Source of the DNA: Winogradskyella aurantia
GTDB lineage: Bacteria; Bacteroidota; Bacteroidia; Flavobacteriales; Flavobacteriaceae
NCBI RefSeq assembly: GCF_002266855.1
Contig: NZ_NGJN01000003.1
Location: 248,001-312,000 of the forward strand
Reading direction: 5' to 3'
Length of the DNA stretch: 64,000 bases
Under the pieces are notes generated by a model. The model searched no databases. It was not told the DNA's origin and saw only the letters and a list, made by a program, of their open reading frames with translations. Shown in pieces: positions 27,648 through 36,208 of the stretch (positions within the stretch are counted from its first letter, which is position 1; the number at the start of each line of letters is the position of its first letter). Made by a program: the position numbers and the translations under genes.

Positions 27648-29126
27648 ATGCGTATCTCCATTTTAAGCTTAAACCAGATTGGCGCCATTATGAGATTAAA
27701 CAGTAAAACAACAATATCAACAAAACCATTGAACAGCTCAAAGGAGCAGCATTCCAATAAAGGCATTAGATACATCTTATCGCATATGCACAGGCTGAGG
27801 GCACTTATGCGACATAAGGATTTTGCAACCCTTGTGGCGACGTTCACCATTCTGGCATTCGGGATATATATTTTTTCTGTATTCTCGACAGATTACAGTT
27901 TTTACCAAAAACATTATTTAAATTCCGGATGGTTAACTATTATTTCCATATTTGGAGTAAGTTTATTATCCGTTAAGCTCTTGTATTTTCTATACATGGG
28001 TTATAATTTCTTGAATTATAAATCAATAGCCTCGGTTGAAGACCAGCAATTGCCAAAATGTACCGTCATTGTTCCAGCGTATAACGAAGGCAAACAAGTG
28101 TATGATACATTGGTTAGTATAGTAAATAGCAATTATCCCAAGAACAAAATAGAAATCATAAGCATAGATGACGGCAGTACAGATGACACATGGCAATGGA
28201 TAAAACGTGCTCAAGAAGATTTAGGTCTTGCTATCTCTATTCATCAGCAAGTTAAAAATATGGGGAAACGCCACGGCCTATATCACGGATTTAAAAATGG
28301 AAGTGGCGACGTTTTTGTAACAATTGACAGTGATTCGATAATTGAAGAAGATACCCTTCGAAATTTAGTGAGTCCGTTTGCCCATGACCCTAATTGTGGG
28401 GCAGTGGCAGGTAATATTAAAGTTTTAAATACAAAAAAGGGGGTTTTACCAAAAATGCTCGATGTAAGTTTTGTGTTGAGTTTTGAGTTTGCGCGTTCGG
28501 CAGAAAGTCATTTAAAGTCCGTCATGTGTACACCTGGCGCACTTGCCGCCTATAAAAGCATATCTGTATATGCCTGTCTTGAAGACTGGATGCATCAGAC
28601 CTTTATGGGAGAACCTTCAGACATAGGTGAAGATAGAGCACTTACCAATATGATATTAAAGCAAGGTCAGCATGTTCTATTTCAGAAAAATGCGGTGGCC
28701 TATACCAATGTTCCCGAAACCTATCAAGGGCTTTATAAAATGTTTATTCGTTGGGGCCGCAGTAATGTTAGGGAGAATTTGGAAATGGCGAAATATGTCT
28801 TTTCAGACTTTAGACCCCATGGTAAAACAGGTCCACGTCTGCTCTTACTGAGTCAGCTCCTTCACATGGTATTTAGTTATCCTTTGGTTATTTTAATGCT
28901 GTTTTTTGTTTTGACACATCCCTTACTTTTCTTGAGCGGTTCTTTACTTAGCATTTTAGTGATCTCAAGCTTTTCCGTTCTATTTTACGCCCATCGCTAT
29001 AAGGTGTCCGAAGGTATTTGGGCCTATACCTATAGTTTACTGTACACTTTTGGGTTGTTTTGGATAACACCATATGCCATAGCTACGGCAAGTCGTAGAG
29101 GTTGGGTGACACGAGGTCTGTCTTAA
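27648..29126 (+). CDS. Processive family-2 glycosyltransferase (hyaluronan/chitin/cellulose-synthase-like)
   Basis: Membrane polysaccharide synthase of the GT2 type that polymerises and exports a glycan. The 492-residue protein has two N-terminal membrane helices (about 62-80 and 93-117), a GT-A domain with VIVPAYNEG (about 139-147), IDDGSTDDT (about 173-181), VTIDSDS (DxD, about 224-230), the GEDRAL base motif (about 325-330) and RWGRSN in the place of QxxRW, then several C-terminal membrane helices. The order matches NodC/HasA proteins. The ATG at 27690 is an equally possible start. It is unrelated by position to the polysaccharide locus; substrate unknown. Confidence 0.82.
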   Translation: MRISILSLNQIGAIMRLNSKTTISTKPLNSSKEQHSNKGIRYILSHMHRLRALMRHKDFATLVATFTILAFGIYIFSVFSTDYSFYQKHYLNSGWLTIISIFGVSLLSVKLLYFLYMGYNFLNYKSIASVEDQQLPKCTVIVPAYNEGKQVYDTLVSIVNSNYPKNKIEIISIDDGSTDDTWQWIKRAQEDLGLAISIHQQVKNMGKRHGLYHGFKNGSGDVFVTIDSDSIIEEDTLRNLVSPFAHDPNCGAVAGNIKVLNTKKGVLPKMLDVSFVLSFEFARSAESHLKSVMCTPGALAAYKSISVYACLEDWMHQTFMGEPSDIGEDRALTNMILKQGQHVLFQKNAVAYTNVPETYQGLYKMFIRWGRSNVRENLEMAKYVFSDFRPHGKTGPRLLLLSQLLHMVFSYPLVILMLFFVLTHPLLFLSGSLLSILVISSFSVLFYAHRYKVSEGIWAYTYSLLYTFGLFWITPYAIATASRRGWVTRGLS

Positions 29127-29561
29127 GGAATTAGACGGGACAATAGTCTTGAGACCTTTCGACAGAAAATTAGTGCATCATTTCCATATAATAATAAAGC
29201 CCATCACAACAGATGGGTTTTTTTTATGGATTACATGAACTTTTAATCCTATACACCTATTAAACCGTCACGAAAAGCTCATCTATGAGTCCCATGAAGT
29301 CTACATGTACGGAATTTTTGGAATAAACTTACAATTTGTCACCGACATATTGTCGCAAAGTGTCCTAATTTCAAAATGATGAATTTTCATTTCAGCAACT
29401 CTAAGGGTGAAATTGTTACAATACCCTAATAATTATGACAAAACCTTCACAAAATCAAAATTCTCAAAATCAATAGTTCTTTTTGGCACTGTCGTACGGT
29501 CCTTGATGTATTTAAGTGGATAAAACCACTAATCATTTTATAAAAGATTAAACAGAAAACC
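29127..29561. other. 435-base gap with terminator and small palindromes
   Basis: After the glycosyltransferase terminator the stretch up to proC holds no ORF or tRNA. It has a perfect inverted repeat CGACA-TAT-TGTCG at 29343-29355 and AGTGG/CCACT just before proC, both possible regulatory sites. Confidence 0.4.
29198..29226 (+). terminator. Intrinsic terminator after the GT2 synthase
   Basis: A 6-bp GC-rich core stem CCCATC / GATGGG, extended by A/T pairs, with 6-nt loop and a run of nine T. Confidence 0.8.
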
Positions 29562-30368
29562 ATGAAAGTATTAGTAATTGGTGCCGGTAATATGGGGTTC
29601 ACTTATGCAGAAGGAATGGCAAGTTGTCCTTTATTGAGTAAACACAAACTCAGGATATATGACACAGATCCCAAGAAAATTGAAACCTTAAGTCAAGACG
29701 ATAGATTTGAGGTGTATCACAATCTTGAAGATTGCCTACCTAAATCAGATGTTGTCTTTGTGGCCGTTAAACCATATCACAGCGAAGCTTTGTTTGAGCA
29801 AATGAAACCTATGCTCAATAAAGAGCAGGTTATTGTTTCCTTAATGGCTGGAGTCACCATTGACACCATTCAGCAAAAATTAAATGCAAAAAAGGTGATT
29901 AGGACCATGCCTAATTTACCAGCCCAGGTTGGCAAAGGTGTCACCTCCTATACCGAATCTGAAGACGTTTCTAAGGTAGAGCTCATCCTCGTGCGAAATC
30001 TATTGGATACCACAGGGACTTCCATTCATGTGGATACAGAGACTTTTATTGATGCCTCAACCGGAATTTCAGGTAGCGGTCCTGCCTACGTGTTCTACTT
30101 TATGCAGTCCATGTTAGAAGCCGCCCTAAAAATGGGGTTCTCAGACTACGACTCAAAGGTCTTGGTAAGCAACACCTTTGAAGGTGCTATAGAACTCTTC
30201 AATCAATCCAATATATCCCCGGAGCGCTGGATTAATAAGGTAGCCTCCAAAGGCGGCACCACGCAGGCTGCCATTGATTCCATGGAAGACAATAATATTA
30301 AGGAGCTCATTCAGGAGGCCGCATACGCTGCTTTTGACAGAGCTGTAGAATTAGGTAAAGACAAATAA
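29562..30368 (+). CDS. proC: Pyrroline-5-carboxylate reductase
   Basis: NAD(P)H-dependent enzyme of the final step of proline synthesis. The 268-residue protein has the N-terminal Rossmann motif VIGAGNMGFTYAEGM (about 4-18), VFVAVKPYH (about 64-72), RTMPNLPAQVGKGVT (about 114-128) and the dimer/active-site segment GISGSGPAYVFYFM (about 168-181) with KVASKGGTTQAA. It is first in a proC-proB-proA operon (4-base gap to proB), which places all three proline-synthesis activities together. Confidence 0.96.
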   Translation: MKVLVIGAGNMGFTYAEGMASCPLLSKHKLRIYDTDPKKIETLSQDDRFEVYHNLEDCLPKSDVVFVAVKPYHSEALFEQMKPMLNKEQVIVSLMAGVTIDTIQQKLNAKKVIRTMPNLPAQVGKGVTSYTESEDVSKVELILVRNLLDTTGTSIHVDTETFIDASTGISGSGPAYVFYFMQSMLEAALKMGFSDYDSKVLVSNTFEGAIELFNQSNISPERWINKVASKGGTTQAAIDSMEDNNIKELIQEAAYAAFDRAVELGKDK

Positions 30369-30371
30369 ATT

Positions 30372-31151
30372 ATGGATAAGGACATTAAACGCATTGTTGT
30401 AAAAGTAGGAACCAATGTACTCGTCAATAAGGATAATAGAATCGTTGGACCTGTTTTACGTGAACTGGTACGACAAATTGCCGTACTATATGAAGAGGGT
30501 ATCATGGTTATTTTGGTCTCTTCAGGTTCAGCCATAGCCGGTATGGAAATCCTTGGAAAAACCAAAATAACCGACAAGTCCATACGACGCCAAGTGTATT
30601 CTTCAGTAGGTCAGCCCAGAATGATGCGCCATTATTACAGTATTTTCCACGATTACGGTATGCGATGTGCGCAAATATTGGCAACCAAACGAGATTTTGA
30701 TCCAGGAAAACACCGACAAAATATGATTAATTGCTACGAAGGCTTACTTTCTGAAGGCGTTATTCCAATTGCCAATGAGGACGATGCCGTCTCACTGACC
30801 ATGTCCATGTTTTCCGATAATGATGAACTAGCGAGCTTAGTCGCGGAATTATTGGATGCGGACCGGCTGATTATTTTATCAGATACCGACGGATTATTTA
30901 CAGGTCACCCTGATGACGAGGATTCTAGAATGTTGAACGTAGTGAGCATAGACCAAAATGTTGAAAAGTACGTCAGGGCCTCCAACAAAAAAGAAGGTGA
31001 AGGTCGCGGTGGTATGGCGTCCAAATTAAAAATTGCCAAAGGCACAGCAAATAAGGATATACCGACCTATATAGCCAATGGAAAACGAAGAAATGTCATC
31101 GTAGATATAATAAATGACAAAAAAGTAGGCACCAAGTTTATTAATGCCTAA
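30372..31151 (+). CDS. proB: Glutamate 5-kinase (short form without PUA domain)
   Basis: Amino-acid kinase that phosphorylates glutamate to gamma-glutamyl phosphate, the committed and usually proline-inhibited step. The 259 residues contain only the kinase domain: IVVKVGTNVL (about 8-17), LVSSGSAIAGM (about 49-59), ANEDDAV (about 137-143), FSDNDELASLVAELLDADRLIILSDTDGLF and GRGGMASKLKIA (about 214-225). The about 100-residue C-terminal PUA domain of the E. coli enzyme is absent. It lies 4 bases after proC and 25 before proA. Confidence 0.95.
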   Translation: MDKDIKRIVVKVGTNVLVNKDNRIVGPVLRELVRQIAVLYEEGIMVILVSSGSAIAGMEILGKTKITDKSIRRQVYSSVGQPRMMRHYYSIFHDYGMRCAQILATKRDFDPGKHRQNMINCYEGLLSEGVIPIANEDDAVSLTMSMFSDNDELASLVAELLDADRLIILSDTDGLFTGHPDDEDSRMLNVVSIDQNVEKYVRASNKKEGEGRGGMASKLKIAKGTANKDIPTYIANGKRRNVIVDIINDKKVGTKFINA

Positions 31152-31175
31152 ACAAACCATTAAAACAAGAAAGAC

Positions 31176-32378
31176 ATGAAATTATTACATACAGATTTAA
31201 AAAATAGCGTTTTAAAATCCATGACCCAGATTTTAGAGCAAAACCGAGCCGATATCCTCAAAGCGAATAAAAAAGATTTAGAAGCGTTTAAAGGTGAGGA
31301 CCAAGCTCTTTATGATCGTTTAATCGTCAATGATAAAAAAATAGATGATATGATTGAAGCGGTCACATCCGTAATGCATCAGGACGATCCCGTAGGTAGG
31401 GAAATTTCCAATCGAACGCTTAAGAACGATTTAAATGTTGTGAATACCACTGCGCCTTTTGGCACCATCCTAATCATCTATGAATCCAGACCAGATGTAA
31501 CCATTGAAGCGGCTGTTCTAGCCTTTAAGGCCAATAACAAAATCCTTTTAAAAGGTGGTAAAGAGGCTATACATAGCAATAAAGCCTTAGAACGTTGTTG
31601 GCACCAAGCTCTAGAAATGAACGGCCTATCTAAGGATTGGATTAGACTGATGCATCTCAACCGGACAGAGACGCAGGCATTTTTAAAATCGCCCTCAGAA
31701 CCCTTGGACCTTATCGTTCCGCGCGGTGGTGAACGCTTAATCAATTTTGTAAAAACCCATGCCAACTGTGCCGTTTTGGTCAGTGGGAGAGGCAATAATT
31801 TCTTATATGTTTCAGAACATGCTGATTGGAGTAAGGCCGTCAATGTTATTATCAACGCTAAAACAGATAAGATTTCCGGCTGTAATGCCTTAGACAAAGT
31901 CTTAATTAATAGGAACATTCCAGAATATGACACCAAACTCAACATGCTCAAGCAAAAACTAGAGCAGTATGAGGTAGAGTTATTAGTGGATGAAAAGGTT
32001 TCTAAAATATTATCACAGGAGCAAACTATTGCTGATGATGCTATTTGGTACGAAGAATTCTTAGCTTTAAAACTCCTTATTGGGGAGGTCAACGGCTTAG
32101 ATGAAGCTATTGAGCTCATCAATGAATTTTCAGGGAAACACTCCGCTGCCATTATTACCGAAGATAGTGAAGAAGCCCAGTCATTTATGCAAAATGTGGA
32201 CTGTGCAGCCGTGTATCACAATGCTTCCACACGATTTACCGACGGTGGTCAAATGGGTGTCGGTGCAGAACTGGCAATCAGTACGGATAAACTACATCAT
32301 CGTGGTCCTTTAGGCCTTAATCAGTTGGTCACCAATAAGTATTATGTCTATGGCAGTGGTCAAGTTAGAGTGTCGTAG
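31176..32378 (+). CDS. proA: Glutamate-5-semialdehyde dehydrogenase (gamma-glutamyl phosphate reductase)
   Basis: NADPH-dependent reductase converting gamma-glutamyl phosphate to glutamate semialdehyde in proline synthesis. The 400-residue aldehyde-dehydrogenase-fold protein has FGTILIIYESRPDVTIEAA (about 92-110), LKGGKEAIHSN, VPRGGERLINFV and the catalytic Cys in TDKISGCNALDKVL (about 229-242), then the C-terminal RFTDGGQMGVGAELAISTD. Last gene of the proC-proB-proA operon; no terminator hairpin is evident after it. Confidence 0.95.
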   Translation: MKLLHTDLKNSVLKSMTQILEQNRADILKANKKDLEAFKGEDQALYDRLIVNDKKIDDMIEAVTSVMHQDDPVGREISNRTLKNDLNVVNTTAPFGTILIIYESRPDVTIEAAVLAFKANNKILLKGGKEAIHSNKALERCWHQALEMNGLSKDWIRLMHLNRTETQAFLKSPSEPLDLIVPRGGERLINFVKTHANCAVLVSGRGNNFLYVSEHADWSKAVNVIINAKTDKISGCNALDKVLINRNIPEYDTKLNMLKQKLEQYEVELLVDEKVSKILSQEQTIADDAIWYEEFLALKLLIGEVNGLDEAIELINEFSGKHSAAIITEDSEEAQSFMQNVDCAAVYHNASTRFTDGGQMGVGAELAISTDKLHHRGPLGLNQLVTNKYYVYGSGQVRVS

Positions 32379-32446
32379 TGGCCTCCGTAGGTTCTAACCT
32401 CGGTTAATATTTGATTTTTAGCATTTTTTTTCGTATAATGTAGGTT

Positions 32447-32821
32447 ATGATACAACAAGATAAAGACAAATACGCAGAAGAATTACAACAGTCCATTTCC
32501 TATCTCGAAAATTTGGGATACGCTAACATTAAAGCAGACCTTGAGGGGTTTGAAACTCCAAAGTCTTACTTAAAAAGGGATAGCGATATAGAAGTTATTC
32601 CGGATATCGTTGCTGAAAAAGAGGGGTGGAAGCACATTTTTGACTTAAGTCTAAAATCGGAGAAGCCACAATTATTGAAGTCTAAGTGGTTGTTCTTAAA
32701 TACCTTAAGTCAATTAAAATCCTATAGGTTTAAATTAATAACCAAACGTGGTCATTATAAATTTACGAATGAAACCATTCAGGATATCAATTTAAATACC
32801 ATCAAACTTTTGAAACTTTAA
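32447..32821 (+). CDS. Uncharacterised small protein, possibly PD-(D/E)XK-like fold
   Basis: 124-residue protein of unknown function. The N-terminal part is helical (YAEELQQSISYLENLGY). The centre reads IEVIPDIVAEKEGWKHIFDLSLKS, where a PD followed by a strand ending in D-x-x-x-K resembles the active site of PD-(D/E)XK nuclease-like folds, and the C-terminus has alternating helix and strand (LNTLSQLKSYRFKLITKRG). It lies between proA and rpoD on the same strand. The fold assignment is weak and rests on pattern only; catalysis cannot be claimed. Confidence 0.6.
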   Translation: MIQQDKDKYAEELQQSISYLENLGYANIKADLEGFETPKSYLKRDSDIEVIPDIVAEKEGWKHIFDLSLKSEKPQLLKSKWLFLNTLSQLKSYRFKLITKRGHYKFTNETIQDINLNTIKLLKL

Positions 32822-32915
32822 AAGTTTTTGATCTATTGTGTAACATTTCCTTAGAGTCTAACGTATAATAACAGCAACCTAAGTTAAAAAAATTGCACAA
32901 ATCCAAATTTTTTAG

Positions 32916-33779
32916 ATGAGACAGCTCAAAATTACCAAGCAGGTCACCAATAGGGAGACCGCATCGTTAGACAAGTACCTACAGGAAATTGGCAAGGTAG
33001 ATTTAATTACTGCTGATGAGGAAGTGGAATTAGCACAACGCATCAAGGCCGGTGATCAAATTGCTTTGGAAAAATTGACAAAAGCGAATTTACGTTTTGT
33101 GGTTTCTGTGGCGAAGCAATACCAAAATCAAGGTTTAACCTTACCTGACTTGATTAACGAAGGCAACCTAGGTTTAATTAAAGCAGCACAACGTTTTGAC
33201 GAAACACGTGGATTTAAATTTATTTCCTACGCGGTTTGGTGGATTAGACAATCCATCCTGCAGGCTTTGGCGGAGCAGTCGCGTATTGTGCGCTTACCGC
33301 TTAATAAGATTGGTTCCATTAACAAAATCAATAAGACCTTTGCTTTCTTAGAGCAAAGTCATGAGCGTCCACCATCTGCGGAAGAAATCGCTAAGGAATT
33401 GGATATGACTATTAATGACGTTAAGGAGTCCATGAAGAATTCGGGACGTCACGTCAGTATGGATGCGCCACTTGTTGAAGGTGAAGATTCAAACTTGTAT
33501 GATGTCTTGAGAAGTGGTGAATCGCCTAATCCTGATAAAGATTTATTACATGAGTCTTTACGTACGGAGATTGAACGCGCCTTGGAGACCCTAACACCGC
33601 GTGAAGCCGATGTCATTCGACTGTATTTTGGATTGGGGAACCAACATCCCATGACTTTAGAAGAAATTGGTGAGACCTTTGATTTAACCCGTGAACGCGT
33701 AAGACAAATTAAGGAAAAGGCTATTCGAAGGTTAAAACATACCTCACGTAGTAAAATCTTAAAAACCTATTTAGGATAG
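32916..33779 (+). CDS. rpoD: Primary RNA polymerase sigma factor RpoD/SigA
   Basis: Housekeeping sigma factor of the Bacteroidota type, recognising TTG/TAnnTTTG promoters seen throughout the window. At 287 residues it lacks region 1.1 and the long non-conserved insert. Region 1.2 ([16 protein letters not shown]), region 2 ([19 protein letters not shown] and [13 protein letters not shown]), region 3 ([14 protein letters not shown]) and region 4 ([14 protein letters not shown] and [20 protein letters not shown] helix-turn-helix) are complete. The leader has no clear -7 box. A set of hairpins follows the gene. Confidence 0.97.
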   Translation: MRQLKITKQVTNRETASLDKYLQEIGKVDLITADEEVELAQRIKAGDQIALEKLTKANLRFVVSVAKQYQNQGLTLPDLINEGNLGLIKAAQRFDETRGFKFISYAVWWIRQSILQALAEQSRIVRLPLNKIGSINKINKTFAFLEQSHERPPSAEEIAKELDMTINDVKESMKNSGRHVSMDAPLVEGEDSNLYDVLRSGESPNPDKDLLHESLRTEIERALETLTPREADVIRLYFGLGNQHPMTLEEIGETFDLTRERVRQIKEKAIRRLKHTSRSKILKTYLG

Positions 33780-33825
33780 TGCATACAAGCTCTTGCGACG
33801 ACTTGGAGCAATAAAACATATTAAA

Positions 33826-33950
33826 ATTAGGTTAGGATTTTGTATCTTTAACGACCAACCTAATAAAGGTAACAACAGTTACAACACATAACTGTTCGTT
33901 TTTTGATTGATGAAAGAAACCACGGCTGATTACCGTGGTTTCACTTTTTA
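33826..33950 (+). ncRNA. Candidate structured RNA: three successive hairpins behind rpoD
   Basis: A spacer of about 125 bases contains (i) ATTAGGTTAGG / CCAACCTAAT (33826-33864), a long stem with one bulge; (ii) AACAGTTA / TAACTGTT followed by CG and a T-run (33874-33905), which looks like a terminator; (iii) GAAACCACGG / CCGTGGTTTC followed by a short T-rich tract (33916-33950), a second terminator-like hairpin. It may be the rpoD 3' UTR, a processed 3' RNA or an independent small RNA. No RNA family is recognised. Confidence 0.35.
33916..33950 (+). terminator. Intrinsic terminator-like hairpin downstream of rpoD
   Basis: A perfect 10-bp stem (GAAACCACGG with CCGTGGTTTC), 7-nt loop, then ACTTTTTA. 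It is preceded by another terminator-like hairpin at 33874-33905. Confidence 0.75.
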
Positions 33951-34068
33951 ATAAGGCTTTTTTTAATCGTATTTAAACTTATCGCGCATCAGGTGACACG
34001 TTATACTATATCTATATCCCTTCCCAAAAGGAGAAGTCCTTCCTAGCGGTCTAATCTTTAATTTTAAT

Positions 34069-34076
34069 TACCTTTG
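34069..34076 (+). promoter_or_regulatory. -7 promoter element of rpe
   Basis: TACCTTTG matches TAnnTTTG, 27 bases before the ATG at 34104; it overlaps and rules out an upstream in-frame TTG start. Confidence 0.5.
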
Positions 34077-34103
34077 CACCAAATAAAAACACCTCAGTAC
34101 ACC

Positions 34104-34769
34104 ATGGCTACAAAATTAATTGCCCCTTCAATGCTAGCAGCCGATTTTGGCAACCTTCAACGCGATACGGAAATGGTAAATAACAGTGCGGCAGACTGGT
34201 TTCATATTGATGTTATGGACGGTCATTTTGTGCCGAATATCTCTTATGGGATGCCTGTTATTAAAGCCATAAAACAATATGCAACGAAGCCTTTGGATGT
34301 GCATTTAATGATAGAAAAGCCAGAGCGCTACATTGAGGAATTCGCTAAAGTAGGCGCTGATATTATTACCGTTCATTACGAGTCTACGGTTCATCTGCAC
34401 CGTACCCTTCGGCAGATAAAAGATGCGGGTTGTGAGGCTGGGGTTGTCCTAAATATTACCACCCCCGTTTGTGTCCTCGAGGATATACTACCAGAATGTT
34501 ACATGGTGTTGTTGATGTCTATTAATCCAGGATTTGGAGGCCAACAATTCGAGAACGTCACCTATCGACGCATAAAGAAGTTGCGCAAAATGATAGATGC
34601 ACAGCAGCTTGATACACGCATTGAGATTGATGGCGGTGTTACTGATAAAAACATTGCACAACTTGTCGCTGCTGGAGCAGATACCTTTGTAGCGGGCAGC
34701 CATGTCTTTAAGAGCAATGATCCAACAGCCACTATTCAACAGCTCAAGAACTTAGCAAATAGTAATTAA
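34104..34769 (+). CDS. rpe: Ribulose-phosphate 3-epimerase
   Basis: Pentose-phosphate pathway enzyme that interconverts ribulose 5-phosphate and xylulose 5-phosphate. The start at 34104 (MATKLIAPSMLAADFGNL) is downstream of the -7 box. TIM-barrel and metal-site motifs are HIDVMDGHFVPNIS (about 35-48), DVHLMIEKP, MSINPGFGGQQF (about 138-149) and EIDGGVT (about 174-180). At 221 residues the length is normal. It is the last core gene before the repeat array. Confidence 0.96.
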   Translation: MATKLIAPSMLAADFGNLQRDTEMVNNSAADWFHIDVMDGHFVPNISYGMPVIKAIKQYATKPLDVHLMIEKPERYIEEFAKVGADIITVHYESTVHLHRTLRQIKDAGCEAGVVLNITTPVCVLEDILPECYMVLLMSINPGFGGQQFENVTYRRIKKLRKMIDAQQLDTRIEIDGGVTDKNIAQLVAAGADTFVAGSHVFKSNDPTATIQQLKNLANSN

Positions 34770-34890
34770 GGATTGATTTTTAAGTTTCTTAATGTTATTG
34801 TAGCTTGTTGATAGTGTTGTTATGTTATCTAGTCATTGAGAATAGAGAGACTAGAGAAGAGAAAAGAGAACCATCAGCAACCATTCAATA

Positions 34891-35632
34891 CATCTCGATA
34901 CACTTGCTCATGCTTCGCAAGCACTCGATGTGACAAAATGAAGTACTGCTGTCAGTTCGAATGGAATGGCGCAAGCCATTTTGTATCGAGAACTGCTTAG
35001 GATAAACCTACTCGTATTACAACTCAATACTAGTTTTGTTCGCTCGCGCCGTACAAAAATCACTCGATGTGACAAAACTCAAAGCATGTAATAGTGGGCA
35101 CGAGTTCCAAAAAAGAAGATTGCTGTCAGTTCGAGTGGAATGGCGCAAGCCATTTTGTATCGAGAACTGCTTAGGACAAACCTACTCGTATTACATCTCG
35201 ATACAATTTTGCTCGTCTACTCGCAAAATTAGCCGATGTGACAAAACGTAAATCATGTACTAAATTGATTGAACTGTAAAAAAGAAGATTGATGTCAGTT
35301 CGAGTGATTCCCATACCTATCGGAATTGTATCTAGAACTCATAAAGATTAATCAAAATTTTCAAACCAAGTGTCAATTGTTATTAATACCCATTTCACCG
35401 AATAAAAAGAAAAGAGAAATGAGAAAAGAGAACATCTAGCAACCATTCAATACATCTCGATACACTTGCTCATGCTTCGCAAGCACTCGATGTGACAAAA
35501 TGAAGTACCGCTGTCAGTTCGAGTGGAATGGCGAAAGCCATTTTGTATCGAGGACTGCTTAGGATAAACCTACTCGTATTACATCTCGATACAATTTTGC
35601 TCGCCTACTCGCAAAATCACTCGATGTGACAA
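34891..35632. repeat. REP/BIME-like palindromic repeat array 1
   Basis: Nine modules alternate in orientation between rpe and the CBS gene. Type B (CATCTCGATACA..stem..CACTCGATGTGACA) starts at 34891, 35020, 35194, 35453 and 35582; type A (TGTCAGTTCGAGTG..stem..TTGTATCGAGAAC) at about 34951, 35124, 35293 and 35512. A and the reverse complement of B share ends; the stem cores differ (for example AATGGC/GCCATT, GATTTTGC/GCAAAAT, GCTTGCG/CGCAAGC). A block of about 190 bases is repeated 562 bases apart. The whole 34770-35686 gap otherwise has no gene. Confidence 0.9.
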
Positions 35633-35686
35633 AATCAAGTACTGTCGTCAGTACAATCGGAATATCAACAGCCATAAATCACCGAC

Positions 35687-36106
35687 TTACAATTGCTTCA
35701 GCAAATAATTGATTAAATCCGTAGTAGTTACAATACCCACCAAAATACCTTTATCTACCACAGGTAGGGCATGGAATTCACGTTTGGCCAATAATTCCGC
35801 CACTTTCTTTATGGAAGTATTTGACGGCACGGACACTATATTCTTAGCCATAACCTGCTCAATCGTGAACATATTGTACACTAAGGTATCCACATCAGTT
35901 TCGTAGGAATCCACAGCATCAGCAAAACTAATACGCAGTAAGTCGGTATAGCTCAACATACCAATGATCACATCCTTATCCACAACAGGAATATGCCGTA
36001 TCTTATGGCGCTTAAATAATAACTCGGCAGTCTCTAGGTCATCATCTCTGTGCAGGGCAATGATATCCTTAGACATTATACTTGAAACGGGTTCTATGGT
36101 TCTCAT
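35687..36106 (-). CDS. CBS-domain pair protein
   Basis: 139-residue protein formed by two CBS domains (SSIMSKDIIALHRDDDLETAELLF to YTDLLRIS, about 8-60, and IEQVMAKNIVSVPSNTSIKKVAELL to TTDLINYLL, about 82-136). Such Bateman modules bind adenine nucleotides or SAM and act as energy sensors when alone or fused. No effector domain is present. It lies between repeat array 1 and wzc, on the same strand as the polysaccharide locus but separated from it by about 100 bases; a link to that locus is not shown. Confidence 0.88.
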   Translation of the reverse strand: MRTIEPVSSIMSKDIIALHRDDDLETAELLFKRHKIRHIPVVDKDVIIGMLSYTDLLRISFADAVDSYETDVDTLVYNMFTIEQVMAKNIVSVPSNTSIKKVAELLAKREFHALPVVDKGILVGIVTTTDLINYLLKQL

Positions 36107-36208
36107 GATTTCTGGATTTTAGATTTCACTACTAAAAGTAGTCGATATCCTCCAGAGTAATTATGATAAATATCATATTGTAGTTTCGAAGTGGCGCTTT
36201 AAAGTAAA

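Noticed and set aside
29490-29510. Sigma-54-like promoter (TTGGCAC) upstream of proC
   Set aside because: The -24 element is present but there is no GC at the -12 position, so the match is probably by chance.
31478-32152. 224-residue minus-strand ORF
   Set aside because: Lies fully antisense within proA; Ser/Leu-rich translation typical of a shadow frame.
35036-35251. 71-residue plus-strand ORF in repeat array 1
   Set aside because: Composed of translated A and B modules; not a gene.
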